Notes: generated by a model from the letters alone, not told the origin. Numbered from the stretch's first letter, positions 8,406 through 18,106 are shown. The stretch: 46,321 bases of DNA from Pseudomonas triticifolii (GCF_014358015.1 NZ_JACONV010000029.1:1-46321), one strand, 5' to 3'. Made by a program: numbers and translations.

Positions 8406-9212
8406 TTACGGTGCTACGGTCTGCTCGCTGAGCTTGTCGGCCAGGCGTACAAAAGCAGCCAGATCCAGTTGTTCCGGACGCAGGCTGCCGTCCACACCGG
8501 CGGCGGTGATTTCGTCGCTGCTCAACAGCAGCTTGAGCGTGTTGCGCAAGGTCTTGCGGCGCTGGTTGAAGGCTTCGCGTACGACGCGCTCCAGCAGGCG
8601 ATGATCCTTGGCAGGGTGGGGTAGGGTCTCGTGCGGCACCAGGCGCACAATGGCCGAGTCCACTTTGGGCGGCGGATTGAACGCGCCTGGCCCGACGTTG
8701 AACAGGTGCTCCACGCGGCAATGGTACTGGACCATGATCGACAGGCGACCCCAGTCACCGCCGCCCGGTCCCGCTGCGAGGCGCTCGACCACTTCTTTCT
8801 GCAACATGAAGTGCATGTCGCGAATCAGGCTGGCGTTCTGCAGCAGATGGAAGATCAACGGTGTGGAGATGTTGTAGGGCAGGTTGCCGACAACGCGCAG
8901 GCTGTTGGGTTGCGCCCCCAGACTGTTGAAGTCGAACTTCAGCGCATCGCCCTGATGCAGGTTGAAGTTGGGTTTGCCGGCGAACTGGCTGTTGAGAATC
9001 GGGATCAGGTCCTTGTCCAGTTCCACGACATCCAGATGAGCGCCGCTGTTGAGCAGGCCTTCGGTCAGTGCGCCCTGGCCCGGCCCGATTTCCAGCAGGC
9101 GGTCTTCAGGCTTTGCCCGAATGGCACGCAGGATCTTGTCGATAACGCCTGCGTCGTGCAGGAAGTTCTGCCCGAAACGCTTGCGCGCCCGGTGTTGGTA
9201 TTGCTCGGTCAT
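8406..9212 (-). CDS. rsmA: 16S rRNA dimethyladenosine methyltransferase
   Basis: RsmA/KsgA dimethylates the two adjacent adenosines near the 3' end of 16S rRNA (A1518 and A1519 in E. coli numbering) late in 30S assembly, using S-adenosylmethionine. The 268-residue protein starts with the family's F-G-Q-N-F-L-H-D segment, followed by SAM motif I LEIGPGQG (residues 40-47) and the catalytic motif NLPY (110-113). Its start overlaps the pdxA stop by four bases (ATGA). The order pdxA-rsmA-apaG-apaH is widely conserved in gammaproteobacteria. Confidence 0.97.
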   Translation of the reverse strand: MTEQYQHRARKRFGQNFLHDAGVIDKILRAIRAKPEDRLLEIGPGQGALTEGLLNSGAHLDVVELDKDLIPILNSQFAGKPNFNLHQGDALKFDFNSLGAQPNSLRVVGNLPYNISTPLIFHLLQNASLIRDMHFMLQKEVVERLAAGPGGGDWGRLSIMVQYHCRVEHLFNVGPGAFNPPPKVDSAIVRLVPHETLPHPAKDHRLLERVVREAFNQRRKTLRNTLKLLLSSDEITAAGVDGSLRPEQLDLAAFVRLADKLSEQTVAP

Positions 9213-10198
9213 GAAGGGGTCTCGGCCATCTGGTAGGCGGTTTGCAGCGCTACGTGCAGGCTGCCGGTGTCGATCTTGCCACTGCCCGCCAGGTCCAGCG
9301 CGGTGCCGTGGTCGACAGAGGTGCGAATGATCGGCAGGCCCAGCGTCACATTGACCGCTGCGCCGAAACCTTTGTATTTCAGCACCGGCAGGCCCTGATC
9401 GTGGTACATCGCCAGCACCGCATCGCAGTGCTCCAGATATTTGGGGGTAAACAGAGTGTCGGCAGGCAGCGGGCCGCGTAAGTCCAGCCCATCGCTGCGC
9501 AGACGCTCCAGAGTCGGTTCGATGATGTCTATTTCCTCGCGCCCCAGATGCCCGCTTTCACCGGCATGAGGGTTGAGGCCGCACACCAGGATGCGCGGGT
9601 GGGCAATGCCGAACTTGTTCACCAGATCGGCGTGCAGGATGCGCGTAACACGCTCCAGGCGCTCTGGCGTGATGGCGTCCGCCACATCGCGCAGCGGCAA
9701 ATGCGTGGTCACCAGAGCAACCCGCAGGTCACCGGTGGCCAGCATCATCACAACCTGTTCGGTGTGGGTCAGTTCGGCAAGGAATTCGGTGTGCCCTGAG
9801 AAGGCGAATCCGCCTTCGTTGATCACGCCTTTATGGACCGGCGCGGTGATCATCCCGCTGAACAGGCCGTCAAGGCAGCCTTGCCCGGCGCGTGTCAGGG
9901 TTTGCAGCACGAACCCGGCGTTGGCCTTGTTCAGTTCGCCTGTGACCACCTGCTGCGCCAACGGCGTGTCCCAGACATACAGACTGCCAGCCGGCGCTGG
10001 CGCGTCCGGGAAGGCATCGGGGGCAACGTCGATCAGGTTGACGACCACACCCAGTTGCGCGGCCCGCTCAAGGAGCAGGTCACGGCTGGTTATGGCAATC
10101 AGGGGGTGTGGCTGAGGCTGCGTGGCGAGCAGCAGGCAAAGGTCAGGACCTATGCCGGCCGGCTCGCCGGGTGTCAGTGCGAAGCGCTTTGGCGTCAC
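9209..10198 (-). CDS. pdxA: 4-hydroxythreonine-4-phosphate dehydrogenase
   Basis: NAD-dependent oxidation of 4-phosphohydroxy-L-threonine in pyridoxal-phosphate synthesis (DXP-dependent route). The 329-residue protein carries GEPAGIGP at 11-18 and histidines at 166, 211 and 266, the same positions as the divalent-metal ligands of the E. coli enzyme. The start is a GTG that overlaps the surA stop (GTGA). It is cytoplasmic and sits in the usual surA-pdxA-rsmA arrangement. Confidence 0.97.
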   Translation of the reverse strand: MTPKRFALTPGEPAGIGPDLCLLLATQPQPHPLIAITSRDLLLERAAQLGVVVNLIDVAPDAFPDAPAPAGSLYVWDTPLAQQVVTGELNKANAGFVLQTLTRAGQGCLDGLFSGMITAPVHKGVINEGGFAFSGHTEFLAELTHTEQVVMMLATGDLRVALVTTHLPLRDVADAITPERLERVTRILHADLVNKFGIAHPRILVCGLNPHAGESGHLGREEIDIIEPTLERLRSDGLDLRGPLPADTLFTPKYLEHCDAVLAMYHDQGLPVLKYKGFGAAVNVTLGLPIIRTSVDHGTALDLAGSGKIDTGSLHVALQTAYQMAETPS

Positions 10199-11523
10199 TG
10201 TGCAGCCTGGGCTGCGCCAGGGAGCTTGATTTCAACGTAGGCTTCGTCACGGATCTGACGCAGCCAGGTTTGCAGCTCTTCGTCGTACTTGCGGTTACGC
10301 AGCACGCTAAGGGCTTGCTGATCACGGGCCTGGCTGGTGGCGTCCGTGGCACGACGGCCAAGTACTTCCAGAACGTGCCAGCCGTAAGCGGTCTTGAACG
10401 GCTTGGACAAAACACCCTGAGGCGTTTCATTCATGACTTCACGGAACTCCGGTACCAGCGAGTTGGGGTCGACCCAGTTCAGGTCGCCACCATTAAGCGC
10501 CGAGCCCGGATCTTCCGAGAAGCTCTTGGCCAGTTCGCCGAAATCTTCGCCGTTTTCAATGCGCTCGTAGATCTTGGTCGCCAGACGACGGGTTTCATCT
10601 TCGCTGCGGATTTCGCTCGGCTTGATCAGGATATGGCGCACATGAACTTCATCACGCATCTGGGCCTGACCTTGTCCGCCGCGTTTTTCCAGCAGCTTGA
10701 GAATAATGAAGCCACCTGGCGTACGCGCCGGAGGCGTCACGTCACCGATCGGCATGGAGCTGAGCATGTCGCCGAAAGGTGGAGGCAGTTGAGCGGCTTT
10801 GCGCCAGCCCATGTCACCGCCTTCCAGTGCGCTTTCGCTCGACGATTTGGCAATCGCCATCTGCGCGAAGTCTGCACCTTTCTTCAACTGGTCGTAGACA
10901 TCCTTGGCCTTGCGCGCGGCGGCCTGAATGGCGTCGGACGATGCGCTGTCGGGCGTTGCGATCAGGATGTTGGCCAGGTGAAACTCTTCGGACAACTGAG
11001 CCTTGCCCAGATCAGAGGCCAGGAAGTTCTTCACTTCCTGCTCGGACACCTGGATACGCTCGGCCACGCGGCGCTGGCGTACACGGCTGATGATCATTTC
11101 CCGACGAACCTGCTCGCGTGCATCGTTGTACGAGAGGCCATCGTGGGCGAGGGCAGCGCGGAACTGCTCCACGCTCATGTTGTTACGCTGGGCAATGGTG
11201 CCGATGGCCTGGTTCAGCTCTTCGTCAGTGACGCGGATGCCGGAACGCTCGCCCATCTGCAACTGCAGGTTTTCCAGAATCAGACGATCCAGAACCTGCT
11301 GCTGCAGCGCTTCGGCGGGCGGTACGCCCGACCCGCGCTTGGCGATGGTTTGCTGAACTTCGCGAACACGCTGGTCCATCTGGCTTTTCATGATCACGTC
11401 GTTATCGACGATGGCCACGACACTGTCCAGAGGCTGAACCGCTGCATGCACGGCGCCGCTCAGGAGTAACGCGCCCAGCATCAGCGGGCGCAGACAATCA
11501 GAAAGCTTGGTCTTCACGTTCAC
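10195..11523 (-). CDS. surA: Periplasmic chaperone / peptidyl-prolyl isomerase SurA
   Basis: Periplasmic chaperone that escorts unfolded outer-membrane proteins to the BAM complex. The 442-residue protein has a signal peptide (hydrophobic LMLGALLLSGAVHA, cleavage near residue 27), an N-terminal chaperone domain to about residue 175, then two parvulin domains (about 181-282 and 293-392; the second begins VRHILIKPSE). A C-terminal helix closes the chaperone module. The start is GTG; a second GTG two codons in (MKTKLSDC) is equally possible. The start lies 26 bases inside the end of lptD, so the two are coupled, which makes sense because LptD is itself a SurA client. Confidence 0.96.
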   Translation of the reverse strand: MNVKTKLSDCLRPLMLGALLLSGAVHAAVQPLDSVVAIVDNDVIMKSQMDQRVREVQQTIAKRGSGVPPAEALQQQVLDRLILENLQLQMGERSGIRVTDEELNQAIGTIAQRNNMSVEQFRAALAHDGLSYNDAREQVRREMIISRVRQRRVAERIQVSEQEVKNFLASDLGKAQLSEEFHLANILIATPDSASSDAIQAAARKAKDVYDQLKKGADFAQMAIAKSSSESALEGGDMGWRKAAQLPPPFGDMLSSMPIGDVTPPARTPGGFIILKLLEKRGGQGQAQMRDEVHVRHILIKPSEIRSEDETRRLATKIYERIENGEDFGELAKSFSEDPGSALNGGDLNWVDPNSLVPEFREVMNETPQGVLSKPFKTAYGWHVLEVLGRRATDATSQARDQQALSVLRNRKYDEELQTWLRQIRDEAYVEIKLPGAAQAAQ

Positions 11524-14278
11524 GATAACCTTGGATGCCTTTGTCGAGGAAGCTCTCTACTTTGGCGCCGGTCACGCCGCCGAGTCCCTTCAACACGATT
11601 TGTAGGAATATACCGCGGTCGCCTTTTTCGTTCTGAGGCGCTTCCTGGCTGAATTCGTCGTAATCAACCCAGTAACGGTTGATCAGGCGCAGTTTCCAGC
11701 AGCAGTTGTCGTATTCGAAACCACCAAAGGCCTCGATGGTACGGTCGCGGTTGTAGTCGTATTGCCAGCGGCTGATCAGGCTCCACTGCGGCACGATTGG
11801 CCAGATGACCGAGAAGTCGTGCTGCTGGATCTTGTAGTAGTCCTTCACGTAGTTCGCATCGCCCGGGGTGCCGTAGTCACCACCGCCGACGGTCCAGCGG
11901 CCAGTGGTCTGGTCGAACCGGATCTGGTCGTTGCGATAGCGATAGCCGACGTTGACGACCTTGTTCGGGTTGTCTTCAGGCTGGTAATGGAACATCGCGC
12001 TGCCCGAACGGGTGCTCTTGCTGTCCGGATCCCAGTTGAAATCGGAGTTGAAGCGCCAGTCGCGGTTGAAGCGGTATTCGTATTCCAGTGCGTAAGGCGA
12101 CACGTTGGCCTTGGCGTCGTCGCGGTCTGCGAATACCACGCCAGGCAATTGCACCTTGCGGTCTTCGAAGTACAGTGCCTGACCAATGCTGAAGCGCTGA
12201 CGCTCGAAACCGTTCTCTTCGATCCAGCGGTTGGTCACGCCCAGCGACAGTTTGTTTTCGTCGCCGATGCGGTCGGAGCCGGTGAAGCGGTTGTCACGGA
12301 ACAGCGAGGCGTAGTTGAAGGTGCTTTCGCTGGAGTCGAATACCGGAATGTCGGTCTGGTCTTTCTCGGGAACATAGAGATAGAACAGGCGCGGTTCCAG
12401 CGTCTGGCGATAGTCCTTGCCGAACCACTGCGTATTACGGTCGAAGTACAGGCCGCTGTCGACGCTGAAGATCGGCACGGAGCGGCTCTGGCTGCTGCTG
12501 TACTCTTCGTCAGCCAGCAGTGTGCTCTTGCCCTGGCTGTCCAGATCCAGATCGTACTGGGTGTAGACATACTTGAGCTTTGGCGTCAGGAAGCCGTAGG
12601 TCCAGTTCATCGGCAGGCTCACCGACGGTGCCAGGTTCAGGCGGTCGCCGTTGGAGCGAGCCAGACCTGCAACGTTTCTGTCCAGGCGAGGTGTCGAGTT
12701 GCCGTTTTCGTCGATGAAGTTGCCGTTACGCAGGTCGCGTTCGAAGCGGACCGCTTCTGTCTGGTAGTCGAACTTCAGGCCGCCCGGGTTGTAAGGCAGG
12801 GTGCCGTTGAAGGTGATCTGTGGCAGACGGTTGTAAGGCGTGATGTTCGCAACGGTGGCCAGCTTGTACGCCTGAGCGTTGAAGACTGCCGAATAGTTGT
12901 CGCCGCGATAAGTCAGGGAGCCCTGCTGGTTGATGTAGTCGGTTCTGCTGACGCCGATCTGATCGGTTTCCAGGTCCTGGAAGTAATACGGATCGCTGAT
13001 GTCGGTGTAGTCGACCTTGGTCAGCCAGCGGGTGTCGAGACCGCCCACGTGCTGCCAGTTGATCATCCAGCGTGTCTTGTCGTAGTCGGACTGCTGCTTG
13101 CGTTCGTCGTTCTCGTCGTTCAGGTACGCGCCGCCGAACTGGCCTTCGCTGCCTTTGGTGAGGTAACGGAACTCGCCTTCCATCAACAGGCCGCGATCGG
13201 CCATGTAGCGTGGATACAACGTGGCGTCGTAGTTTGGCGCCAGGTTGAAGTAGTACGGAGTCACCAGCGTGAAGCCGTTATCGCCACCTGCCGAGATGGT
13301 CGGCGGCAGGAAACCTGACTGGCGACGATCATCGATCGGGAAGTAGATGTACGGGGTGTAGAGGACCGGTACGTCCTTGACCCGCAGCGTCACGTTGGTT
13401 GCGGTGCCGAAACCGGTCGCCGGGTTCAGCGTGATGTTGTTGCCTTTCAGCGTCCAGGCGTTGCTGCCCGGTTCGCAGGAGGTGTAAGTACCGTCCTTGA
13501 GACGAATGATCGCGTTCTCTGCACGCTTGGCGTACAGGGCGTTACCGCGAATGTTCGACTTGTGCAGAACGTACTCGGCGTTGTCGACACGGGCTTCGCC
13601 GGTATCGAGCTGCAGCTCGGCCTTGTCGCCGACGATCAGTGCGCCGTTGTCGCGCAGACGGACATCGCCGTTCAGCTCGCCACGGTTTTCGGCTTGATGC
13701 AGGGCGGCCTCCTGGGCCTGTACCTGCATGCTGCCCTGACGCAGCACGACGTCACCCGCAAGGGTCGCAACCTGTGCTTCCTGCTCGTAACGCGAGGCTT
13801 TGGCGCCGACGAACATCGGTGCCTCACTCATAGGCGTCTTGTCGTCCATGCCCGGGCGAATCGGCTCTACGTAGGCACCCGAGCAATACGGACCGGTTTC
13901 GGCCAGTTGCGCTGCGGTGAGCTTTTCGCGAGGAACCCAATCGAGGTGGCTGTAGTCAGCACTACGCGACTTCAGGCCTTTACCCTTGGCTTCGGTCACC
14001 AGTTGCGTGGTGGCTGCCGGTTGACCGTCGACGGTACTGTCCGACGTCACGGTGCCGTTGGAGCTGACCGACGTTGTGCTGTGCACGGGACGTGGAGGCA
14101 GCTCTACGGCAGCGGTAGAGGATTTCGGCGCACAGTTCCAGGCACCCGAAGCAGAGACTGAGCAGTCATACTGTTCCGCGGCGACCACGAACTGAGTGGC
14201 CAGAGGTTGCATCGCCAGCAGACTGCCGGTTACGAGCAACGGAAATTTTTTACGAAACGCGGGGGATTTCAATGCCAT
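11498..14278 (-). CDS. lptD: LPS-assembly outer membrane protein LptD
   Basis: Outer-membrane component that, with the lipoprotein LptE, inserts lipopolysaccharide into the outer leaflet. The 926-residue protein has an N-terminal signal sequence (residues 1-34, ending FVVAA). A Pseudomonas-type extra N-terminal region follows, with C39 and C49. Then comes the periplasmic beta-jellyroll (OstA-like) domain, roughly 150-290, and a large beta-barrel to the C-terminus (final residues Q-A-F). A cysteine pair (EYDNCCWKLRL) near the end matches the family's adjacent cysteines that form inter-domain disulfides. It is essential in P. aeruginosa. It is the first gene of the operon and diverges from amgK across 129 bases. 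Confidence 0.97.
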   Translation of the reverse strand: MALKSPAFRKKFPLLVTGSLLAMQPLATQFVVAAEQYDCSVSASGAWNCAPKSSTAAVELPPRPVHSTTSVSSNGTVTSDSTVDGQPAATTQLVTEAKGKGLKSRSADYSHLDWVPREKLTAAQLAETGPYCSGAYVEPIRPGMDDKTPMSEAPMFVGAKASRYEQEAQVATLAGDVVLRQGSMQVQAQEAALHQAENRGELNGDVRLRDNGALIVGDKAELQLDTGEARVDNAEYVLHKSNIRGNALYAKRAENAIIRLKDGTYTSCEPGSNAWTLKGNNITLNPATGFGTATNVTLRVKDVPVLYTPYIYFPIDDRRQSGFLPPTISAGGDNGFTLVTPYYFNLAPNYDATLYPRYMADRGLLMEGEFRYLTKGSEGQFGGAYLNDENDERKQQSDYDKTRWMINWQHVGGLDTRWLTKVDYTDISDPYYFQDLETDQIGVSRTDYINQQGSLTYRGDNYSAVFNAQAYKLATVANITPYNRLPQITFNGTLPYNPGGLKFDYQTEAVRFERDLRNGNFIDENGNSTPRLDRNVAGLARSNGDRLNLAPSVSLPMNWTYGFLTPKLKYVYTQYDLDLDSQGKSTLLADEEYSSSQSRSVPIFSVDSGLYFDRNTQWFGKDYRQTLEPRLFYLYVPEKDQTDIPVFDSSESTFNYASLFRDNRFTGSDRIGDENKLSLGVTNRWIEENGFERQRFSIGQALYFEDRKVQLPGVVFADRDDAKANVSPYALEYEYRFNRDWRFNSDFNWDPDSKSTRSGSAMFHYQPEDNPNKVVNVGYRYRNDQIRFDQTTGRWTVGGGDYGTPGDANYVKDYYKIQQHDFSVIWPIVPQWSLISRWQYDYNRDRTIEAFGGFEYDNCCWKLRLINRYWVDYDEFSQEAPQNEKGDRGIFLQIVLKGLGGVTGAKVESFLDKGIQGYREREDQAF

Positions 14279-14407
14279 CTTATTAGTCCGGGCTTCCTGC
14301 GCGCCATCTGCCCGCGGGGGGGCCGCACGCCTCTCGATGGGCTGAAAAAGATCCCGGATAATAAAGCATGACCCGCTTGACGGCTAGCGCCGTCGGAGAC
14401 CCTTGTA

Positions 14408-15433
14408 ATGCCAGATCAAGATATACGCCTGCAATCCCTGAAAGTTTGGCTCGACGAGCAGTTGCCAGCGCTGTTTGCTGCGCACAATTGGGGCGCCGTA
14501 CCCCCGGCTACGTTGACTGCGGCCAGTAGTGATGCCAGTTTTCGTCGATATTTTCGCTGGGAAGGCGAGGGTCGAACTTTTATTGTCATGGACGCACCGC
14601 CGCCCCAGGAAAACTGCAAACCGTTCGTTGATATCGCTCATTTGCTGGAAAAGTCGGGCATCAATGTTCCGAAAATTTACGCCGAAGACCTCGCGCAAGG
14701 CTTTTTATTGCTCAACGATCTGGGTCGTCAGACTTATCTGGACGTGATCGATGCCGATAACGCCGATGCATTGTTCGCCGATGCCATCGACGCACTATTG
14801 GCGTATCAACAGTTGCCGATGGATGCACCGTTGCCCAGCTACGACGTGGCATTGTTGCGCCGCGAGCTTGAGTTGTTTCCCGAGTGGTACGTGAAACGTC
14901 ATCTGGGCGTCGACATGGACGAGGCGCAGTTGGCTGACTGGCGTCAGGCCAGCGAGCTGTTGATCGAAAGCGCGCTGATACAGCCCAAAGTGCTGGTGCA
15001 TCGGGACTATATGCCCCGTAACCTGATGATCAGCGAGCCCAACCCCGGTGTGCTGGATTTTCAGGATGCTGTTTACGGGCCCGTGACCTACGACATTACC
15101 TGCCTGTTCAAGGACGCCTTCCTGAGCTGGCCGCAGGAACGTGTCACGGGGTGGTTGAAAGGCTACTGGGAACAGGCACGCGCGCTGGGCATACCGGTTC
15201 ATGACGACTTTGCCGCGTTCGAGCGAGCCAGCGACCTGATGGGTGTGCAGCGTCACTTGAAGGTCATCGGGATCTTCGCGCGCATTTGTCATCGCGACGG
15301 CAAACCTCGTTACCTGGGCGACGTGCCGCGCTTTTTCGCCTATATAGAAGCCGTTCTTTCGCGACGCCCGGAGCTGGCGCAACTGGGTCAGTTGCTGACC
15401 AGCCTGCAGCAGCCGGTCGAGACGGCCGTTTGA
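14408..15433 (+). CDS. amgK: N-acetylmuramate/N-acetylglucosamine anomeric kinase AmgK
   Basis: Phosphorylates MurNAc (and GlcNAc) at the anomeric carbon in the Pseudomonas peptidoglycan recycling route that bypasses GlmS/MurA and confers intrinsic fosfomycin tolerance. The 341-residue protein has the aminoglycoside-phosphotransferase fold. The catalytic loop is HRDYMPRN (198-205) and the metal-binding motif is DFQD (217-220). It is cytoplasmic. The ATG has GGAG about 10 bases upstream. It is followed by murU 41 bases downstream, the pairing expected for this pathway. Function is assigned by family and by the murU neighbour. Confidence 0.93.
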   Translation: MPDQDIRLQSLKVWLDEQLPALFAAHNWGAVPPATLTAASSDASFRRYFRWEGEGRTFIVMDAPPPQENCKPFVDIAHLLEKSGINVPKIYAEDLAQGFLLLNDLGRQTYLDVIDADNADALFADAIDALLAYQQLPMDAPLPSYDVALLRRELELFPEWYVKRHLGVDMDEAQLADWRQASELLIESALIQPKVLVHRDYMPRNLMISEPNPGVLDFQDAVYGPVTYDITCLFKDAFLSWPQERVTGWLKGYWEQARALGIPVHDDFAAFERASDLMGVQRHLKVIGIFARICHRDGKPRYLGDVPRFFAYIEAVLSRRPELAQLGQLLTSLQQPVETAV

Positions 15434-15474
15434 GTCATTTTTGAAAAGGTATCGATTGTGTTGAAGAGGACTGC

Positions 15475-16149
15475 ATGAAAGCGATGATTCTCGCCGCCGG
15501 GAAAGGCGAGCGCATGCGCCCGCTGACCCTGCACACGCCAAAACCTCTGGTGCGTGCGGGCGGTGTTCCCCTGATCGAGTATCACCTCAATGCCTTGCGT
15601 GAGGCCGGGTTTCACGACCTGGTCATCAACCACGCGTGGCTGGGCCAGCAGATCGAGGACTATCTGGGTGACGGGCAGCGTCTGGGCCTTGATATCCGTT
15701 ACTCGCCTGAAGGCGAGCCGCTGGAGACCGGTGGCGGCATCTTTCGCGCCTTGCCGTTGTTGGGTGATGAGCCGTTTGTGGTGGTCAATGGCGACATATG
15801 GACCGATTACGACTTTGCCGCATTACGCACACCGCTGGCAGGGCTTGCGCATCTGGTGCTGATCGACAACCCGGCGCATCACCCGAGCGGCGACTTCTCG
15901 CTGGTCGATGGTCAGGTGCGCGATGACGACTCGGTCGGAGCGCGCCTCACGTATAGCGGTATCGCCATCCTGCACCCGCGTCTGTTTGCGGGATGCGAGG
16001 CGGGCGCGTTCAAGCTGGCGCCGCTGTTGCGCGATGCAATGCGTGAAGGAAAAGTGACCGGAGAGCATTTCAAAGGACGTTGGGTGGATGTCGGCACCCA
16101 CGAACGTCTGGCTGAAGTGGAACAGCTGTTGTCGGGACGCGCTGAATGA
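15475..16149 (+). CDS. murU: N-acetylmuramate-1-phosphate uridylyltransferase MurU
   Basis: Converts MurNAc-alpha-1-phosphate and UTP to UDP-MurNAc, the step after AmgK. The 224-residue protein is a single nucleotidyltransferase domain. The signature LAAGKGERMRPLT (residues 6-18) is followed by the conserved TPKPL, then the GDIW metal-binding aspartate region and the ETGGG substrate loop. It resembles glucose-1-phosphate thymidylyltransferases, from which it is told apart by the amgK neighbour and small size. Its stop overlaps the djlA start by four bases (ATGA). Confidence 0.93.
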   Translation: MKAMILAAGKGERMRPLTLHTPKPLVRAGGVPLIEYHLNALREAGFHDLVINHAWLGQQIEDYLGDGQRLGLDIRYSPEGEPLETGGGIFRALPLLGDEPFVVVNGDIWTDYDFAALRTPLAGLAHLVLIDNPAHHPSGDFSLVDGQVRDDDSVGARLTYSGIAILHPRLFAGCEAGAFKLAPLLRDAMREGKVTGEHFKGRWVDVGTHERLAEVEQLLSGRAE

Positions 16150-16913
16150 TCTGGCCGGGCACGCTGGCAGGTGCCGGGATCGGCTATGCCATCGCCGACA
16201 TTCCCGGCGCGCTGCTGGGCGCATTGCTGGGGCAGGCGTTGGATCGGCGGCTGAAGCTGTACAGCTGGGCGCATTTGCGCGAGCGTCTGGGTGGTCGTGC
16301 GGCCATTCACGACGATGAGTTGCTGTTCGTGTTACTGGGGCGTCTGGCCAAATGTGACGGGCGCGTCGTCGCCAGCCACATCCATCAGGCGCGTGCGGAA
16401 ATGCAGCGCCTGGGCCTGAGCAAGGCCGATCAACTGCGCGCAATCAATGCGTTCAAACGCGGCAAGGATGGCACTGACGGGCTGCGCAGTTACCTGCGTC
16501 GCCTGCGTGGCCAACCGGACAGCACTGAGGGATTGTTGCGCGCCTGCTGGCGGATGGCGTGGGCCGACGGCAAGGCGTCACGGGCCGAGCGCGAGCTGAT
16601 AGGTGTCTGGGGGATGTGGTTGGGCTGGACCGAGCCGCAGATCGAAGCGCTGTCTGCCGAACATGACCCGATGAAACGCCCGTCGATCAGCAGCACTGAT
16701 GTCTACAAGGGTGCGATGCTGTTGCTGGGCGTGCAGGCCGACACCGACCCTGTGAGTATTAAACGCGCCTACCGGCGATTGCTCAGCAGGCATCACCCGG
16801 ACAAGATCGCAGGTTCGGGCGCCAGCTCGCTGCAGGTCCGGGTGGCCACCGAAAAAACCAGCGAGTTGCACAATGCTTATCGGGTGGTCAAGGCGCGTCG
16901 TGGGTTCCAGTGA
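16146..16913 (+). CDS. djlA: DjlA-like membrane-anchored J-domain co-chaperone
   Basis: Protein of 255 residues with an N-terminal glycine-rich membrane segment (about 4-31, like the dimerising anchor of E. coli DjlA). A TerB-like helical domain follows (about 53-170, including FVLLGRLAKCDGRV and ACWRMAWADGKAS), and then a C-terminal J domain with HPD at 217-219. J proteins stimulate DnaK ATPase through the HPD loop. Domain order and size match DjlA. It is translationally coupled to murU; a direct tie to cell-wall recycling is not established. Confidence 0.85.
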   Translation: MIWPGTLAGAGIGYAIADIPGALLGALLGQALDRRLKLYSWAHLRERLGGRAAIHDDELLFVLLGRLAKCDGRVVASHIHQARAEMQRLGLSKADQLRAINAFKRGKDGTDGLRSYLRRLRGQPDSTEGLLRACWRMAWADGKASRAERELIGVWGMWLGWTEPQIEALSAEHDPMKRPSISSTDVYKGAMLLLGVQADTDPVSIKRAYRRLLSRHHPDKIAGSGASSLQVRVATEKTSELHNAYRVVKARRGFQ

Positions 16914-16937
16914 GTGGGCATTGATCTGAGGGACCCC

Positions 16938-16998
16938 TTCGCGGACAAGTCCGCTCCTACGTGTTCATCAATCTGTAGGAGTGGACTTGCCCACGAAA
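16938..16998. repeat. REP pair (inverted) downstream of djlA
   Basis: Two oppositely oriented REP-like units lie between the convergent djlA and DUF3530 genes: TTCGCGGACAAGTCCGCTCC (from 16938) and GTAGGAGTGGACTTGCCCAC (from 16975). Together they make a BIME-type structure that can fold into a long hairpin. Confidence 0.8.
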
Positions 16999-17040
16999 GC
17001 TGTCTTGAGGACGCGCATTTCTGTTGAGGCGTGCCAACCG

Positions 17041-18006
17041 CTATTTAGCCTCGACCCAGCCGCGAACCCGGCGGAAGATTTGTTCCTGTTCGGCTTCCTG
17101 ATTGCCCGCAATATTGAGCAGCCCGATTTGCGTGAAGCCCGGCCCTTTGGCGCGTTTGCTGGCTTGCAGGCGGTCCGTTGCGGCCTGTTGGTCCGGGGTT
17201 TTGTAAATGAAATCTCCGGTCTTGACCTTCAGCTCAGGCACCATGTCGCGCAGTGAGGGCGCAAGGTTGAGCGGTTCGCGTGCGGCAACCATCACCAGTT
17301 TCTGTACCAGAGGCGATGGCCGCTCGCTCATGTAGCGCGCCGCCCAATAAGCGCCGCTGCTGTGGCCGAGTAACACGATGCTGTGTGACTTGTTCTGTTG
17401 TGCAAAAGCAATTGCGCTATCAATGCGGGCAAACACCCGTTCGGCCTGCGCCTTGTTGCGTTCTTCATCGGCCGCTGCCTTGGCCGTGTCGGCGCTGGCC
17501 TGGGCTTCTGCCTCTGCGGTCGCATCTTTCGCAGGCGCGTCCTTTGGCACTGCCTTGGCTTTTTCTGCACCGGCGTCGCCAGTCGCGGCGTCAGGTTCAC
17601 GCGGCATCAACGCAGTGTCCTGGGCGTCGGGCAGGGTGACGCTCAGGCTGGCCCAACCCACATCGGGAAACTTGCGGCGCAGCGGCCCGACCACGTCAGG
17701 CCAGTCCGGAGACTCGCCGGCGCCGGGCAGGATAATGATCGTGCCTTGCGGCTCTGGTGTATTGGCCGGCTTCCACAGCGCCAGAAAGCTTTCGTCTCCC
17801 GCCTGCAACTGTTGTTGGTCTTGCTTGGGCAACTGACGCTCAAGCGCCAGAGCATCTTCCTGCGCACGACTGAGCAAGGGTGCGCGCTCTTCAGGTGCCT
17901 CTTTGGCAGCATCCTTTGGCGCATCGGCGGCCATTGCAGGTAGGGCGCAAGGGACGATCAATGACAGAAACAATGCAGGAAACATTGCGCGAATGGTGTA
18001 GGACAT
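17041..18006 (-). CDS. Exported alpha/beta-hydrolase fold protein (DUF3530)
   Basis: Protein of about 321 residues with a signal peptide (hydrophobic FPALFLSLIVPCALPAMAA) and a DUF3530 alpha/beta-hydrolase domain. The nucleophile elbow is GHSSG in IVLLGHSSGAYW, and an oxyanion-type stretch TIIILPGAG lies near residue 98. Between them is an Ala/Lys/Glu-rich low-complexity insert of about 55 residues (EPDAATGDAGAEKAKAV onward), likely a flexible or helical linker. I chose the ATG at 18006 (GGA eight bases upstream); a TTG four codons earlier is the alternative. The substrate is unknown. It lies between amgK-murU-djlA and agtSR, as in P. aeruginosa. Confidence 0.85.
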   Translation of the reverse strand: MSYTIRAMFPALFLSLIVPCALPAMAADAPKDAAKEAPEERAPLLSRAQEDALALERQLPKQDQQQLQAGDESFLALWKPANTPEPQGTIIILPGAGESPDWPDVVGPLRRKFPDVGWASLSVTLPDAQDTALMPREPDAATGDAGAEKAKAVPKDAPAKDATAEAEAQASADTAKAAADEERNKAQAERVFARIDSAIAFAQQNKSHSIVLLGHSSGAYWAARYMSERPSPLVQKLVMVAAREPLNLAPSLRDMVPELKVKTGDFIYKTPDQQAATDRLQASKRAKGPGFTQIGLLNIAGNQEAEQEQIFRRVRGWVEAK

Positions 18007-18106
18007 CGGATATTCCAAGCCAGAAACTATCCCGGCAGCCTAATGGGTTGATCGGCTTTTGTCAGGCACGCGCCTTTGCGCAACACTTTTATATGAGAAC
18101 GACACG

